The position numbers and the translations under genes were made by a program. The notes under the pieces were generated by a model, which saw only the letters and a program-made list of their open reading frames with translations, was not told where the DNA came from and ran no database searches. Of a DNA stretch of 64,000 bases, positions 24,745 to 33,951 are shown one piece after another. The DNA lies in the NCBI GenBank assembly GCA_963759155.1, contig CAVWXX010000005.1, positions 434,001 through 498,000 of the forward strand, in the 5' to 3' direction. Source of the stretch: SZUA-36 sp963759155 (GTDB lineage Bacteria > Pseudomonadota > Gammaproteobacteria > Xanthomonadales > SZUA-36). How positions within the stretch are numbered: position 1 is the first letter of the stretch; every line of letters begins with the position of its first letter.

Positions 24745-25857
24745 ATGCACGTAGTACAGGCACTGGTGTCTCTGAGTATTGGCGGATCAGAAATGGTCGC
24801 CGTCGAGACCACCGAGTTTCTTCGTGCTGCGGGCCACCGGGTCACGGTTATTGCAGCTAACGGGCCTTTGTTCGAAAGGGTTGATGCCGTTGGCGCTGAT
24901 TTTCTTGATTGGCCAATTGGCCGTAAGCGGCTTGGCACCTTGTCGTATATTCGGCAGTTGCGTAGCTGGTTGCTGGAAAACCAGGTGGACATCGTTCACG
25001 TACACTCCCGGCTTCCAGCATGGATCTGCCATCTTGCGCTCAGAAAAATACCGGCTGAAAAACGGCCTGTATTTATTACCTCCATGCATGGTCAATACTC
25101 TGTCAGCAGTTACAGTGCCATTATGGCCCGGGGTGACGAGGTGATTGCGGTCTCCAACCATATTCGCAATTACACGCTAAAAAACTATCTGCCACCGGAT
25201 AGCACGCAGTTACATACGATATACGGCGGCACCAGCCGTGTTGATTTTCCGTATGGATACCAGCCAACAGATGAATGGCGTCAAGCTCTCTATACTGAAT
25301 TTCCCCAACTGAGGAACAAGCGCATCCTGCTGCTGCCGGGACGCTTGTCCCGCTACAAGGGTCACGCCACCTTCATCGAATTGCTGGCCGCATTGCAGTC
25401 GGAGTTTGATGACATTCATGCCGTCATCCTTGGCCGGGCAAAACCCGGTTCACGATTTATCAATGAGCTTGAAGGTTTGGTCGAGCGCTATGGGCTGAAT
25501 GACAAACTGACATTCTGCGGGGTAAGAATGGATGTGCGGGACTGGATGACAGCGTCCAGCATGGTGTTCAACCTGTGTAGTGACCCACCGGAAGCCTTTG
25601 GACGTACGATACCCGAAGCGTTGTCACTGGGTGTGCCGGCCATCGGCTGGAATCATGGTGGGGTTGCCGAAGTGCTGCAGGAAATGTTTCCAGCAGGCGC
25701 CGTCGAGCCGGATAACCTGCCCGCCCTGATACAGAAAACACGTGAGTTTTTACTCAAAACGCCCACGGTTAAAAACAGCGATGCCTTTTCTCTGCAAGCC
25801 TCTATGGATCAGACCATGGCTTTGTATGTCTCAGCACTGGGGAAGGAGAACCGATGA
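24745..25857 (+). CDS. GT4-type glycosyltransferase
   Basis: 370-aa GT-B fold glycosyltransferase. N-terminal acceptor half with VSLSIGGSEMVAVETTEFLR and IVHVHSRLPAW. C-terminal donor half with LLLPGRLSRYKGHATFIELL and the EX7E region EAFGRTIPEALSLGVPAIGW, followed by HGGVAEVL. It overlaps the next gene, an O-antigen ligase-like protein, by 4 bp, and both precede waaA, so a role in LPS core or surface glycan assembly is likely. The sugar is unknown. Confidence 0.9.
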   Translation: MHVVQALVSLSIGGSEMVAVETTEFLRAAGHRVTVIAANGPLFERVDAVGADFLDWPIGRKRLGTLSYIRQLRSWLLENQVDIVHVHSRLPAWICHLALRKIPAEKRPVFITSMHGQYSVSSYSAIMARGDEVIAVSNHIRNYTLKNYLPPDSTQLHTIYGGTSRVDFPYGYQPTDEWRQALYTEFPQLRNKRILLLPGRLSRYKGHATFIELLAALQSEFDDIHAVILGRAKPGSRFINELEGLVERYGLNDKLTFCGVRMDVRDWMTASSMVFNLCSDPPEAFGRTIPEALSLGVPAIGWNHGGVAEVLQEMFPAGAVEPDNLPALIQKTREFLLKTPTVKNSDAFSLQASMDQTMALYVSALGKENR

Positions 25858-27098
25858 AATTACTGCTTAAGCGATTACACGAAGACTGGCCTTCTTGGCT
25901 GGCGGTATCTTTTTTCGCACTCCTGCCATTTGGCAGGCTGGCCGAAATTCCCTTGTCAGTCTTTGCGTTGTGCCTGCCGTTTTTAGCCCGCTCAGCAGAG
26001 AACCGTCAACGCATCCGGCGGGTTTCGATTTTCGTGGTTCCGATTTTTCTCTGCTTCTGGCTACCGATGGTCCTGTCAAGTTTTGACTCCTACATGCCGC
26101 AGAAAAGCTGGACCAGTTCTATTGCCGCCTTGCGTTTTCTGGCCGCTGTTCTCAGTATGGCGGTGCTGTTCCGGGCAGATTCAACCCGCTGGCGTGTAAT
26201 CCGCTGGACCTCTTACCTGCTTGTTTTTTGGGCTGTTGATGGCTTTGTACAGCTGATCTTTGGGGTTGATATATTTGGGATTGCAATGAACCCTGACCGC
26301 CTAAATGCCCTGTTCGTGCAGAAGTATCAGTTTTTTGGCCCCACACTGGCGATGCTTTCTCCATTATTGCTGGAACATGCAAGGAGACATTGGCCAGCCT
26401 GGGCCTGGGTTGGTGCATTTACCGTCACCCTGGGCGCGGTTCTGATTGCCGGCATGCGCGCCGGTTGGCTGGTCATGGGCCTGGTGCTGGTTGTCTACAT
26501 GTGGTTGATGTTGAAACGCGAGAACCGTGACCTGAGAAAAGCATCTTTATCTATTCCCGTATTTGTTTTCAGCGCGATTATCGGTGCCTACCTCGTTTCA
26601 CCTTTGTTCCAGGCAAGAATTGAACAATCACTGATCGTCACGCAGGGTTCCGCTGAGGCCATCGGTAAAGCAAGTAATCTGCGTATGCCGATTTTCAATA
26701 CCAGTCTCAGTATGTTTAATGCACACCCCGTCAACGGCGTCGGTGTACGGGCCTTTCCCAAGGCCTACATGGAATACGCTGCAGAGGATGATATTCATAT
26801 CCGGAATTCGGGTGGTAAATCCGGCGCAACACACGCGCATAACCTTGTTCTTGAAGTGATGGCGGACACCGGCAGTATCGGTCTGCTCGGCCTGGTGGCC
26901 GGTTTTTTACTGGTATTGCGTTTTTGGCGAAAGTTAACACCCGCCAGGCGAAACGAGGCTTTTCCTTTTGCGCTGGCCCTGGCGCTGGTGCTATTTCCGC
27001 TGAATTCCCATTTCGCACTATATGGCACTTATATGTCATCGTTGATATGGATTCTTTTTGGCCTTTGGGCCGCTTGTATTGAGAACAACCCGGCATAG
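25854..27098 (+). CDS. O-antigen ligase/polymerase-like membrane protein
   Basis: 414 aa with about 11 TM helices and the Wzy_C/WaaL pattern: GVGVRAFPKAYMEY followed by a periplasmic loop ending GATHAHNLVLEVMADTGSIG, where the His is the conserved ligase residue. It probably ligates O-antigen or a related glycan to lipid A-core, or polymerises a glycan; sequence cannot separate WaaL from Wzy. It overlaps the glycosyltransferase (ATGA) and is 3 bp before waaA. Confidence 0.87.
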   Translation: MKLLLKRLHEDWPSWLAVSFFALLPFGRLAEIPLSVFALCLPFLARSAENRQRIRRVSIFVVPIFLCFWLPMVLSSFDSYMPQKSWTSSIAALRFLAAVLSMAVLFRADSTRWRVIRWTSYLLVFWAVDGFVQLIFGVDIFGIAMNPDRLNALFVQKYQFFGPTLAMLSPLLLEHARRHWPAWAWVGAFTVTLGAVLIAGMRAGWLVMGLVLVVYMWLMLKRENRDLRKASLSIPVFVFSAIIGAYLVSPLFQARIEQSLIVTQGSAEAIGKASNLRMPIFNTSLSMFNAHPVNGVGVRAFPKAYMEYAAEDDIHIRNSGGKSGATHAHNLVLEVMADTGSIGLLGLVAGFLLVLRFWRKLTPARRNEAFPFALALALVLFPLNSHFALYGTYMSSLIWILFGLWAACIENNPA

Positions 27099-27101
27099 GA
27101 C

Positions 27102-28361
27102 ATGCGTTTTTTATATTCCACGCTTATCAGCCTGAGCACGCCGCTTGTATTATCGTATTTTGCTATTCGCGGGCTTCGGGACCGTGATTATCTCAGCCGC
27201 TGGAACGAGCGATTCGGTTTTATAGCCGATGACCATCCAAAGGGCGGCATACTGGTACATGCTGCATCGGTGGGTGAGTTCAATGCCGCCAATCCATTGA
27301 TAAAGCGTCTGCTTAAAACTTACCCCGACATCCCGCTGACCGTCACTACCTTGACCCCAACCGGTTCCGAGCGTGTTAGCAGGGACCTTGGGGACAAGGT
27401 TTTTCACAGTTATATTCCGATGGACACACCGGGTGCGGTCAGACGTTTTTTAAAACGTCTGCAACCACGCCTGATTATCGTGATGGAAACCGAGATATGG
27501 CCAAATCTGTACCTGCAATCGCAGGCACAGGACATACCTCTCTTGATGGCCAATGCCCGGCTTTCCAAACGTTCCGTCAAGCGTTTTCAGCGCATGCCCG
27601 GATTTGTCGCGGATGTTTTACAAACTGTTAACTGGATCGGTGCACAAAGCCAAGCTGATGCGGAACGTTTGATCCACTGCGGTGCAAAGCCACAACATGT
27701 TGAGATGACAGGCAATATCAAGTTTGACCTGGCGGTACCAGCCAGCCTGGAAGAACAGGCTGAAGCCTTGCGTTTACGCTGGGGCCGGCAAAGACCGGTA
27801 CTGGTTGCCGGCAGCACCCATGAGGCGGATGAGAATGTCATCCTGCCGGCATTCGTCAGTTTGTTGAGTACACTGCCGGACGCCTTGCTTATCCTGGTGC
27901 CGCGCTACCCCGAGCGCTTTACGAGAGCGACGCAGTTGGCAAGGGCTGCGGGGCTACAAACAGAGTTACGCAGCCAGGGAGAGGCCTGCTCAAAACAGGC
28001 GCAGTGTTTTGTCATTGATTCTATCGGCGAGCTGATGAGTTATTACGCCTGTGCTGACCTGGCATTTGTCGGTGGCAGTTTTGGCGACCAGGGCGGGCAC
28101 AACCCGCTTGAGCCTGCCGCACTGGGTAAGCCGGTTTTATTGGGTCCGAATATGGAAAATGCAAAGGAAATCGCCGCGCAGTTACTGCAAGACAACGCCG
28201 CCCGCCGGGTCAATAATCAGTCTGCGGTTCAAAAAGCAGCGCAAGAAATACTGTCCGATTGTGTTTTGCGTGACCGCATGGGGCAGGCCGGACGGGAACT
28301 GATTGAGAAGAATAAGGGCGCACTCGACCTGACGCTAAAAGCGCTTACAAAGCTACTTTAA
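27102..28361 (+). CDS. waaA: 3-deoxy-D-manno-octulosonic acid transferase
   Basis: Transfers Kdo from CMP-Kdo to lipid IVA at the inner membrane, 419 aa. N-terminal anchor (LYSTLISLSTPLVLSYFAI), then the catalytic Glu region HAASVGEFNAANPLIKRL, ETEIWPNL, and the CMP-Kdo site FVGGSFGDQGGHNPLEPAAL. Last gene of a tight plus-strand LPS cluster (zf-CHCC, GT4, ligase, waaA), ending in a shared hairpin with the convergent tolC. Confidence 0.96.
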   Translation: MRFLYSTLISLSTPLVLSYFAIRGLRDRDYLSRWNERFGFIADDHPKGGILVHAASVGEFNAANPLIKRLLKTYPDIPLTVTTLTPTGSERVSRDLGDKVFHSYIPMDTPGAVRRFLKRLQPRLIIVMETEIWPNLYLQSQAQDIPLLMANARLSKRSVKRFQRMPGFVADVLQTVNWIGAQSQADAERLIHCGAKPQHVEMTGNIKFDLAVPASLEEQAEALRLRWGRQRPVLVAGSTHEADENVILPAFVSLLSTLPDALLILVPRYPERFTRATQLARAAGLQTELRSQGEACSKQAQCFVIDSIGELMSYYACADLAFVGGSFGDQGGHNPLEPAALGKPVLLGPNMENAKEIAAQLLQDNAARRVNNQSAVQKAAQEILSDCVLRDRMGQAGRELIEKNKGALDLTLKALTKLL

Positions 28362-28382
28362 CCAACACTGAACTCAAACGAA

Positions 28383-28418
28383 ACAAGGCCATTCCCACTT
28401 TCGCGGGAATGGCCTTGT
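28383..28418. terminator. convergent-gene hairpin between waaA and tolC
   Basis: ACAAGGCCATTCCC at 28383-28396 and GGGAATGGCCTTGT at 28405-28418 form a perfect 14-bp stem with an 8-nt loop. T-rich sequence on either side is short, so it is a plausible bidirectional terminator rather than a textbook one. Confidence 0.7.
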
Positions 28419-28440
28419 GTTTGTAAAGCCCGGCTTCGGC

Positions 28441-29823
28441 TTACTCCAAAATAGCATTAACCTTTTGCAGGTCTTCCGAGGCCAATACGCCTGCCGCCGC
28501 TTTCAGACGCAGGTGATCAACGATATAGGTGTGACGCGCCAATGAGTTATCCCGCTGGGCCTGGAAGTATCGTTGCTGGGCAATCAATACGTCAACGATG
28601 GTACGGGTACCGACTTCAAAACCGGCCTGGGTCGCCTCGAGGGCACTTTCGGCTGAAACCATTGCCTGTCCAAAAGCACCAACCTGTTCAATACCGGCGA
28701 TGACCGCGCGATAGGCATTTTTTGTCGCTCTTACAACCGCCCGTTGCTGCTGGTCCAGATCCTCGTTAACCGCATTGAGTAAATACCGGGCCTGCCTTGT
28801 CCTGGAGGTAATCAAGCCACCCTGATAGATAGGTACATTCAACACCAGGCCAATCTGGTTGTCATTACTTTGAATATCCGTCGTTGCAAAATTTTCACCT
28901 GTGAGATTGGAAAATGCGCGCTTGTTGTTTGTGAAGCGGTCTAAACTACCCACCAGGTCCAGGGTTGGATAATGACCAGACCGTTGCAAGCGTATGTTTG
29001 AATCGGCAATTTCTACACCCATCTGTGCGAAAACAACAGTCGGGTTGTATTGCATGGCGATATCAACCCAGTCTTGCTGATTTTCCGGTAGTGGTTTGAC
29101 CAGCGGTAAAACTTCCTGCAGTGGGTCGTAGTCATCAAAATACTGGCCGGTCAGTTCATACAAGGCCTCTTTTGTGTCGGCCAGGTTGTTTCTGGACACG
29201 ATTGCACGGGCACGGGCATTGTCATAACTCGCACGGGCTTCATGTACATCAGTCACTGCCGTCAGACCGACTTCAAAACGTTGTTCAGCCTGTTCAAACT
29301 GCCTTTGTAGCGCCTTTTCTTCAGCCTCGGCGAAAATAACACCATCCTGTGCTGTCAGCACGCTGAAATAACCACCTGCGACTCTCACCAGGAAGTCCTG
29401 GTAAGCAAGATTGTAGGTCGCCTCAGCCTGGCTTACCTGCCCGCGGGCGATATCCAGGTTCTCGTAATTGCTCTGAGCGTAGAGAGATTGGCGTAAATCA
29501 AACCCGTAGTATTGGGTATCAATATCACTTTCTTGTTTTGACTTTTCCTGAACCGAACCATCAGGAAATTGGACTGCACCAATTTTTGTTGTGTTATCAC
29601 CCCAGTTGCGGGTCGCTCTACCACTGATGGTAGGCAACAGGTTTGCCCAGGCCTGGCGGGTGTTTTCCCCGGTGGCGTCCTTACGATAGGCAGCCGCCTG
29701 CAATGCCGGATCGTTCTTTATCGCCAGGTCATGAATACCGACCAGGTCAACGGCGAATGCCGGTGAAGAGATTAAAAAAACGGTCGCTATCAAAAACTTT
29801 TGATGATTGATATTGAACTTCAT
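28441..29823 (-). CDS. tolC: TolC-family outer membrane channel
   Basis: 460-aa outer membrane efflux/secretion duct. Signal peptide 1-25 (ending SSPAFA), then two OEP repeats rich in coiled coil: first RDKNDPALQAAAYRKD-like IHDLAIKNDPALQAA and second VEIADSNIRLQRSGHYPTLDLVG. I use ATG at 29823 (MKFNIN), with AGGAG seven bases upstream, rather than the TTG two codons earlier. A PCMT-like methyltransferase gene lies immediately upstream on the same strand. No inner-membrane pump is nearby, so the partner transporter is elsewhere. Confidence 0.93.
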   Translation of the reverse strand: MKFNINHQKFLIATVFLISSPAFAVDLVGIHDLAIKNDPALQAAAYRKDATGENTRQAWANLLPTISGRATRNWGDNTTKIGAVQFPDGSVQEKSKQESDIDTQYYGFDLRQSLYAQSNYENLDIARGQVSQAEATYNLAYQDFLVRVAGGYFSVLTAQDGVIFAEAEEKALQRQFEQAEQRFEVGLTAVTDVHEARASYDNARARAIVSRNNLADTKEALYELTGQYFDDYDPLQEVLPLVKPLPENQQDWVDIAMQYNPTVVFAQMGVEIADSNIRLQRSGHYPTLDLVGSLDRFTNNKRAFSNLTGENFATTDIQSNDNQIGLVLNVPIYQGGLITSRTRQARYLLNAVNEDLDQQQRAVVRATKNAYRAVIAGIEQVGAFGQAMVSAESALEATQAGFEVGTRTIVDVLIAQQRYFQAQRDNSLARHTYIVDHLRLKAAAGVLASEDLQKVNAILE

Positions 29824-29841
29824 ACCCAACTCCTAAATTCC

Positions 29842-30495
29842 TTAAAATTCAAATTCCGGCGCTTTTTCAGCATCTATCAACCTTGCCAGATCTGTCTCAA
29901 ACAAGCTCTCTTCACGCCATTCGGTAGCATTCAGTTTTGTCAAAAGCTTTGCTTCCATCGCTGGCTCATCACCACAAACCACGAAAATACGGCCACTTGG
30001 GTTGACCCAACCACGAAAGTGGTCTGGCACGACGGGTACTGAACCGGTCACAACCAGCACATCATGGGCCTGTTCCGGCTGCCAGCCAGTCATGGCATTT
30101 CCGGTTTCGAGCTCCACGTTGTGTATGTCTTTCTCTTTCAGCCTGGCTGCCACTTCGTTTGAAAACTGCTCGTACACATCGACGCTGACAACCTGTTTGG
30201 CCAGCTTTGCCAGGCAAGCTGTCATAAAACCGCTACCGGTTCCAATTTCCAAAACGGTTTCATCGGGCTTGAGCTCAAGTGACTGCAACAAACGACCTTC
30301 AACAACCGGTTTCATCATGGTCTGACCATGGTCGAGCGGGATCGCCATATCGGTAAACGCCATTTTTCGATAACGCACCGGTACAAAATCTTCACGGTGG
30401 GTCGTTTCCAACAACTCAAGAACACGTTCATCCAGGACTTCCCACGTTCTGACCTGTTGTTCTACCATATTGAATCGGGCTTGTTCGAAATTCAT
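29842..30495 (-). CDS. protein-L-isoaspartate O-methyltransferase family protein
   Basis: SAM-dependent methyltransferase of about 217 aa from ATG 30495 (MNFEQARFNMVEQQ), which has AAAAGG at the right distance; an upstream in-frame ATG at 30516 is possible. It shows the PCMT pattern: HREDFVPVRYRKMAF, PLDHGQTMMKPVVEGRLLQ, and the SAM loop VLEIGTGSGFMTACL. PCMT proper repairs isoaspartyl residues, but this short branch beside tolC is widespread and its true substrate is not established. The substrate-gating loop reads GQTMMKP, where classical enzymes have GQTISQP. Confidence 0.85.
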   Translation of the reverse strand: MNFEQARFNMVEQQVRTWEVLDERVLELLETTHREDFVPVRYRKMAFTDMAIPLDHGQTMMKPVVEGRLLQSLELKPDETVLEIGTGSGFMTACLAKLAKQVVSVDVYEQFSNEVAARLKEKDIHNVELETGNAMTGWQPEQAHDVLVVTGSVPVVPDHFRGWVNPSGRIFVVCGDEPAMEAKLLTKLNATEWREESLFETDLARLIDAEKAPEFEF

Positions 30496-30798
30496 ACTCA
30501 TCCTTTTATTGCTCACACCAGTACTATGCTGCTGCCTGCCTGGTACATAAATTACAAAACCAAGACAACTCCCCGGTGAGACTTGGCACAGACTGCGGTT
30601 TTAGGGTCAATTCTCAAAGTGCCATTAGTCACAACGGAGATTATTAAATACAGAACGATTGGTATAGATAGACGTTCCGAGTGTCAATAAGGTTTCCGTT
30701 TACATTAGGCGGTATTATCCCATAAGGTGTCGCAAATGCTTAATAAAGGTTTAAAAATTGTTGAATAAATTTGAAATAAGGTTCGATAAAATCCGGTC

Positions 30799-31326
30799 AT
30801 GACTAGTGAGACGGATCGGACTCATCGTTTTAATGAGCTTGCAGAAGCTTATTCAACGGATTTGTACCGCTACGCCATGTGGCTATGTGGTAATGACGCA
30901 CTTGCCAAGGACCTGGTACAGGAGACTTTTCTGCGGGCCTGGCGGGCGCTGGATAATCTGAAGGATATTGCAGCTGCCAAAAGCTGGTTAATTACGATAT
31001 TGCGGCGTGAATACGCCCGCACGTTTGAACGTAAGGTACCAAAGTTTACCGACCTGGAGAAGGTCGTGATTGTAGAGGATGACGAACTGGAGCCCGATGA
31101 CCGGGCAGAGCGTGATTTGCTGCGCTCGGGCATTCTGAAACTGGAGCCCAAGTATCGCGAACCCCTGTTGCTGCAGGTGGTATTTGGACATAGCTGTGCC
31201 GAAATTTCCGAACAGCTTGGAATTAGTAAAAGCGCAGTAATGACCCAGTTATTCAGGGCGCGGGAAAAACTGAGAGTGCAAATGCAAAAGGATGGAGTAA
31301 CGGGTAATGTCCATGAACTTTTCTGA
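30799..31326 (+). CDS. ECF RNA polymerase sigma factor
   Basis: 175 aa with region 2 (DLYRYAMWLCGNDALAKDLVQETFLRAWRAL, given here as the DLVQETFLRAWRAL core) and region 4 (KYREPLLLQVVFGHSCAEIS and GISKSAVMTQLFRAREKLR). It is followed, with a 20-bp overlap, by a DUF3379 anti-sigma gene. The 280-bp upstream intergenic region is AT-rich and probably contains its promoter. Different subfamily from the sigma factor at 16965. Confidence 0.92.
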   Translation: MTSETDRTHRFNELAEAYSTDLYRYAMWLCGNDALAKDLVQETFLRAWRALDNLKDIAAAKSWLITILRREYARTFERKVPKFTDLEKVVIVEDDELEPDDRAERDLLRSGILKLEPKYREPLLLQVVFGHSCAEISEQLGISKSAVMTQLFRAREKLRVQMQKDGVTGNVHELF

Positions 31327-32023
31327 GTTCAAAAAACTGATAGCAGCCGATCCCCGAAACCGGGATCCTGAGACTTTGCGGGCGCGACAGTCTGCGCCGG
31401 AGTTTGAGGCGGCCGCAGCTGAAGCTGAAGCATTTGAGGAAAAACTGGAGGGTGCCGTACACATCCAGCCACCAGGTGACCTGCTCGATCAGGTAAAGGC
31501 AATCAGCCAACAACCCGTGCGCCAACGAAGCTGGATACCCCTGGCACTGGCTGCCAGTCTCCTGGTGTTCGTTGGGGCCGCGGGCCTGGTCTGGAAACAA
31601 TCTCACCAATGGGAAAGTGTTGAAGCCTACGTTGCTGACCACTATTCACACGACGGTGGTTCAGTCATCGCAAAGGCCGGCGAAAACTTTTCTGAAAAGG
31701 ATATTTCTAAAATCCTGGCGCGGCTTGATGCGACAGCTGATGAACAACTGGCCGGCCGGATTAAATTCATCAAGTATTGCCCGACCCCCGATGGGCGAGG
31801 TGCACACATGGTGGTGAGTACGGATCAGGGGCCGATGACCATTATCCTGATGCCTAAAACTCAGGTGACCGATGGTGAAATGGTCGAATTTGACCAAATG
31901 CATGCCATGCTGGTCAATCTTGATCATGGTTCTGCTGCCATTATTGGAGAACAGTCTCAAAACGTCGAAAACCTGGTAACCATGGTCAGAGGTTCGCTTA
32001 AAACCGGACTGGTTGATGCCTGA
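31307..32023 (+). CDS. DUF3379 anti-sigma-like membrane protein
   Basis: 238 aa. The N-terminal cytoplasmic part (FSEFKKLIAADPRNRDPETL) binds the sigma factor in this type of pair. One TM helix (WIPLALAASLLVFVGAAGLVW, about 85-103, core LAASLLVFVGAAGLV). The periplasmic part has HSHDGGSV-like YVADHYSHDGGSVIAK and YCPTPDGRGAHMVV. This matches DUF3379, usually encoded beside ECF sigma genes in marine gammaproteobacteria. The signal sensed is unknown. Confidence 0.85.
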   Translation: MSMNFSEFKKLIAADPRNRDPETLRARQSAPEFEAAAAEAEAFEEKLEGAVHIQPPGDLLDQVKAISQQPVRQRSWIPLALAASLLVFVGAAGLVWKQSHQWESVEAYVADHYSHDGGSVIAKAGENFSEKDISKILARLDATADEQLAGRIKFIKYCPTPDGRGAHMVVSTDQGPMTIILMPKTQVTDGEMVEFDQMHAMLVNLDHGSAAIIGEQSQNVENLVTMVRGSLKTGLVDA

Positions 32024-32116
32024 TTCAGCGTAAGTTTCGATGTCCGTTATTCAGTCTGTCGCAACCGGTAACTTCCGGCACACGCATCTCACCGAAAATC
32101 TGTTATCTTCACCATT

Positions 32117-33097
32117 ATGAAACGTAAAATATGGATTGCTATTACCGCTGCATTGCTCATTATCTGCGCCGGAATGATGTTCTGGTACAACAACGAGCCA
32201 GATTTATTCGACCCTGTTGAAAACGCCAGGCTTCATGCTGGCGAACATGGCCATGCCGACGTAACCGGCACCACCACGACGTCGACCTTACTCGAAGTGG
32301 TCGATGTACTGCTCAACAAGCGGGGCGGTTACATGTCGAATGACATCATGCCCCCGTGGGTTTTTCTCGATAACGTACCCAATTGGGAATATGGTGCGCT
32401 CACCCAGGTTCGTGATCTCGCCCGCGTTATGCGTAATGACTTCAGCCGCTCACAGACACAGTCGACCGAAGATCCTGACTTGTCTTTGGCAGATCCACTT
32501 TTCCACTACTCCAGCGACCGGTGGCTTCCTCCCGATACGGAGGGCCGCTATAAAAAAGCCATGGAGTCTCTCGAGAATTACCTGGCGCGTCTGTCAGATT
32601 CCACCCAGCCGAATGCCCAGTTTTATGCACGTGCTGATAACATCAGCGCATGGCTTGGCCTGGTGGAGAAACGCCTTGGGTCCTTGTCTCAACGTCTGTC
32701 AGCGAGTGTTGGGCAAGAACGCCTGAATACCGACCTTGCTGGTGATACCGCTGCTACTCAGTCGACCGTAGCACCCCAGGAAGTGGATGTAAAAACATCA
32801 TGGTTTGAAATTGACGACGTGTTTTATGAAACCCGTGGTAGTACCTGGGCATTGATTCACTTTCTAAAGGCGATGGAAGTCGACTTTCATGACGTTTTAC
32901 GCAAGAAAAATGCACTGATCAGCTACCGGCAGATTATTCGTGAGCTGGAATCCACCCAGGAGCCACTGCACGCACCCATGGTCTTGAATGGTGATCAGTT
33001 TGGAATGTTTGCCAACCACTCCCTGGTGATGGCCAACTACATTTCCAGGGCCAATGCTGCCATCATGGATCTGCGTTTTCTTTTGGAACAGGGTTAG
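32117..33097 (+). CDS. DUF2333 single-pass membrane protein
   Basis: 326 aa with an N-terminal TM segment (IAITAALLIICAGMMFWY) and a large extracytoplasmic domain. Conserved-looking stretches are LLEVVDVLLNKRGGYMSND, PPWVFLDNVPNWEYGALTQV, FHYSSDRWLPPDTEGRY and DDVFYETRGSTWALIHFL, which I recognise as the DUF2333 family. Function unknown. Its own promoter is likely in the 93-bp gap after the sigma/anti-sigma pair. Confidence 0.85.
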   Translation: MKRKIWIAITAALLIICAGMMFWYNNEPDLFDPVENARLHAGEHGHADVTGTTTTSTLLEVVDVLLNKRGGYMSNDIMPPWVFLDNVPNWEYGALTQVRDLARVMRNDFSRSQTQSTEDPDLSLADPLFHYSSDRWLPPDTEGRYKKAMESLENYLARLSDSTQPNAQFYARADNISAWLGLVEKRLGSLSQRLSASVGQERLNTDLAGDTAATQSTVAPQEVDVKTSWFEIDDVFYETRGSTWALIHFLKAMEVDFHDVLRKKNALISYRQIIRELESTQEPLHAPMVLNGDQFGMFANHSLVMANYISRANAAIMDLRFLLEQG

Positions 33098-33136
33098 TTC
33101 GTAATAGCACTTAATCCAACACGACAGGAATCAATC

Positions 33137-33328
33137 ATGCGGGTTGCCCTTGTTCTAATTGCATTTAGCTGCCTGTACGGCTGTGCTACCGACGACTCGA
33201 TATCGGATCGCAGGTATGGCCAGCAACTCGTATGCCACAAAGGTCACACCATGGCTGTGTCAAATGCCGACTCGTTTACCCACCAGGATCATGGTGACAA
33301 ACTTGGTCCATGCCCAAAAGACCAGTGA
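33137..33328 (+). CDS. small Cys/His-rich lipoprotein
   Basis: 63 aa. A signal of about 15 residues ends in the lipobox-like LYGCA. The mature protein has the recurring small-protein pattern VCHKGHTMAVSNADSF, then HQDHGDKLGPCP, a C-H..H..H-G-D..C arrangement that could bind a metal. I have seen this pattern at the ends of many bacterial envelope proteins; it has no assigned function. The amidase start lies inside its last codons, so the two are translated together. Confidence 0.72.
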   Translation: MRVALVLIAFSCLYGCATDDSISDRRYGQQLVCHKGHTMAVSNADSFTHQDHGDKLGPCPKDQ

Positions 33329-33951
33329 GTCTGAAAACCCGACAAGACCCTTTACCCTATGCACTGCGACTGGATGGTCGTAATACTGATGATATCAACC
33401 TGGTGGTGATCCATTGTACCGAGCTGCCTGACATGGCGACGGCACGGGTTTATGGTGAAAAGATTCATTACCCGGAGAAGCGAACCGGTAACAGCGGTCA
33501 CTTTTATATTGATCGTGATGGCAGTATCGAGCAATGGGTGCCGAATGACCGTGTCGCCCACCACGTCAGAGGATTCAATACGCAAAGCATCGGTATAGAA
33601 CTGGTCAATAACGGTCGTTATCCGGATTGGTTCCAGTCCGGTCACCAGGTCATGTCAGAACCCTATCCTGACCTGCAGATCAAGGCACTGGTGGCCCTTT
33701 TAAACCACCTGCAGACGGAGCTTCCCGGCCTGAAGACTGTCGCCGGACACGAAGACCTGGATACCGGCATGATACCTTCCGAGGATAAACCCGATATCAT
33801 GATCAGGCGGAAACTCGATCCGGGTTTGCTTTTTCCATGGTCCGCTGTTAATGAAGAAAATATCACTGCATCGATTGATGGCATCGTCTACTGGCTGAAG
33901 AGTTGTGAAAATCAAAAGAATATGTGTTTACTGTGGTTCCAGCCCGGGTAA
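33310..33951 (+). CDS. N-acetylmuramoyl-L-alanine amidase (amidase_2)
   Basis: 213-aa T7-lysozyme-like zinc amidase that cleaves the MurNAc-L-Ala bond. The first zinc His is in LVVIHCTELPD, then GHFYIDRDGSIEQWVP and RVAHHVRGFNTQSIGIELVN (given in pieces: VAHHVRGFN and SIGIELVNNGRYP), and VAGHEDLD for the later ligand. No signal peptide is visible, so it may act in the cytoplasm on recycled anhydro-muropeptides, as AmpD does. That reading is inference. It overlaps the lipoprotein upstream and the LOG gene downstream. Confidence 0.85.
   Translation: MPKRPVSLKTRQDPLPYALRLDGRNTDDINLVVIHCTELPDMATARVYGEKIHYPEKRTGNSGHFYIDRDGSIEQWVPNDRVAHHVRGFNTQSIGIELVNNGRYPDWFQSGHQVMSEPYPDLQIKALVALLNHLQTELPGLKTVAGHEDLDTGMIPSEDKPDIMIRRKLDPGLLFPWSAVNEENITASIDGIVYWLKSCENQKNMCLLWFQPG

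Noticed and set aside
30653..30677. GAACG...CGTTC inverted repeat upstream of the second ECF sigma gene
   Set aside because: Five-base arms at 15-nt spacing arise easily by chance, and no matching half-site is seen elsewhere in the region.
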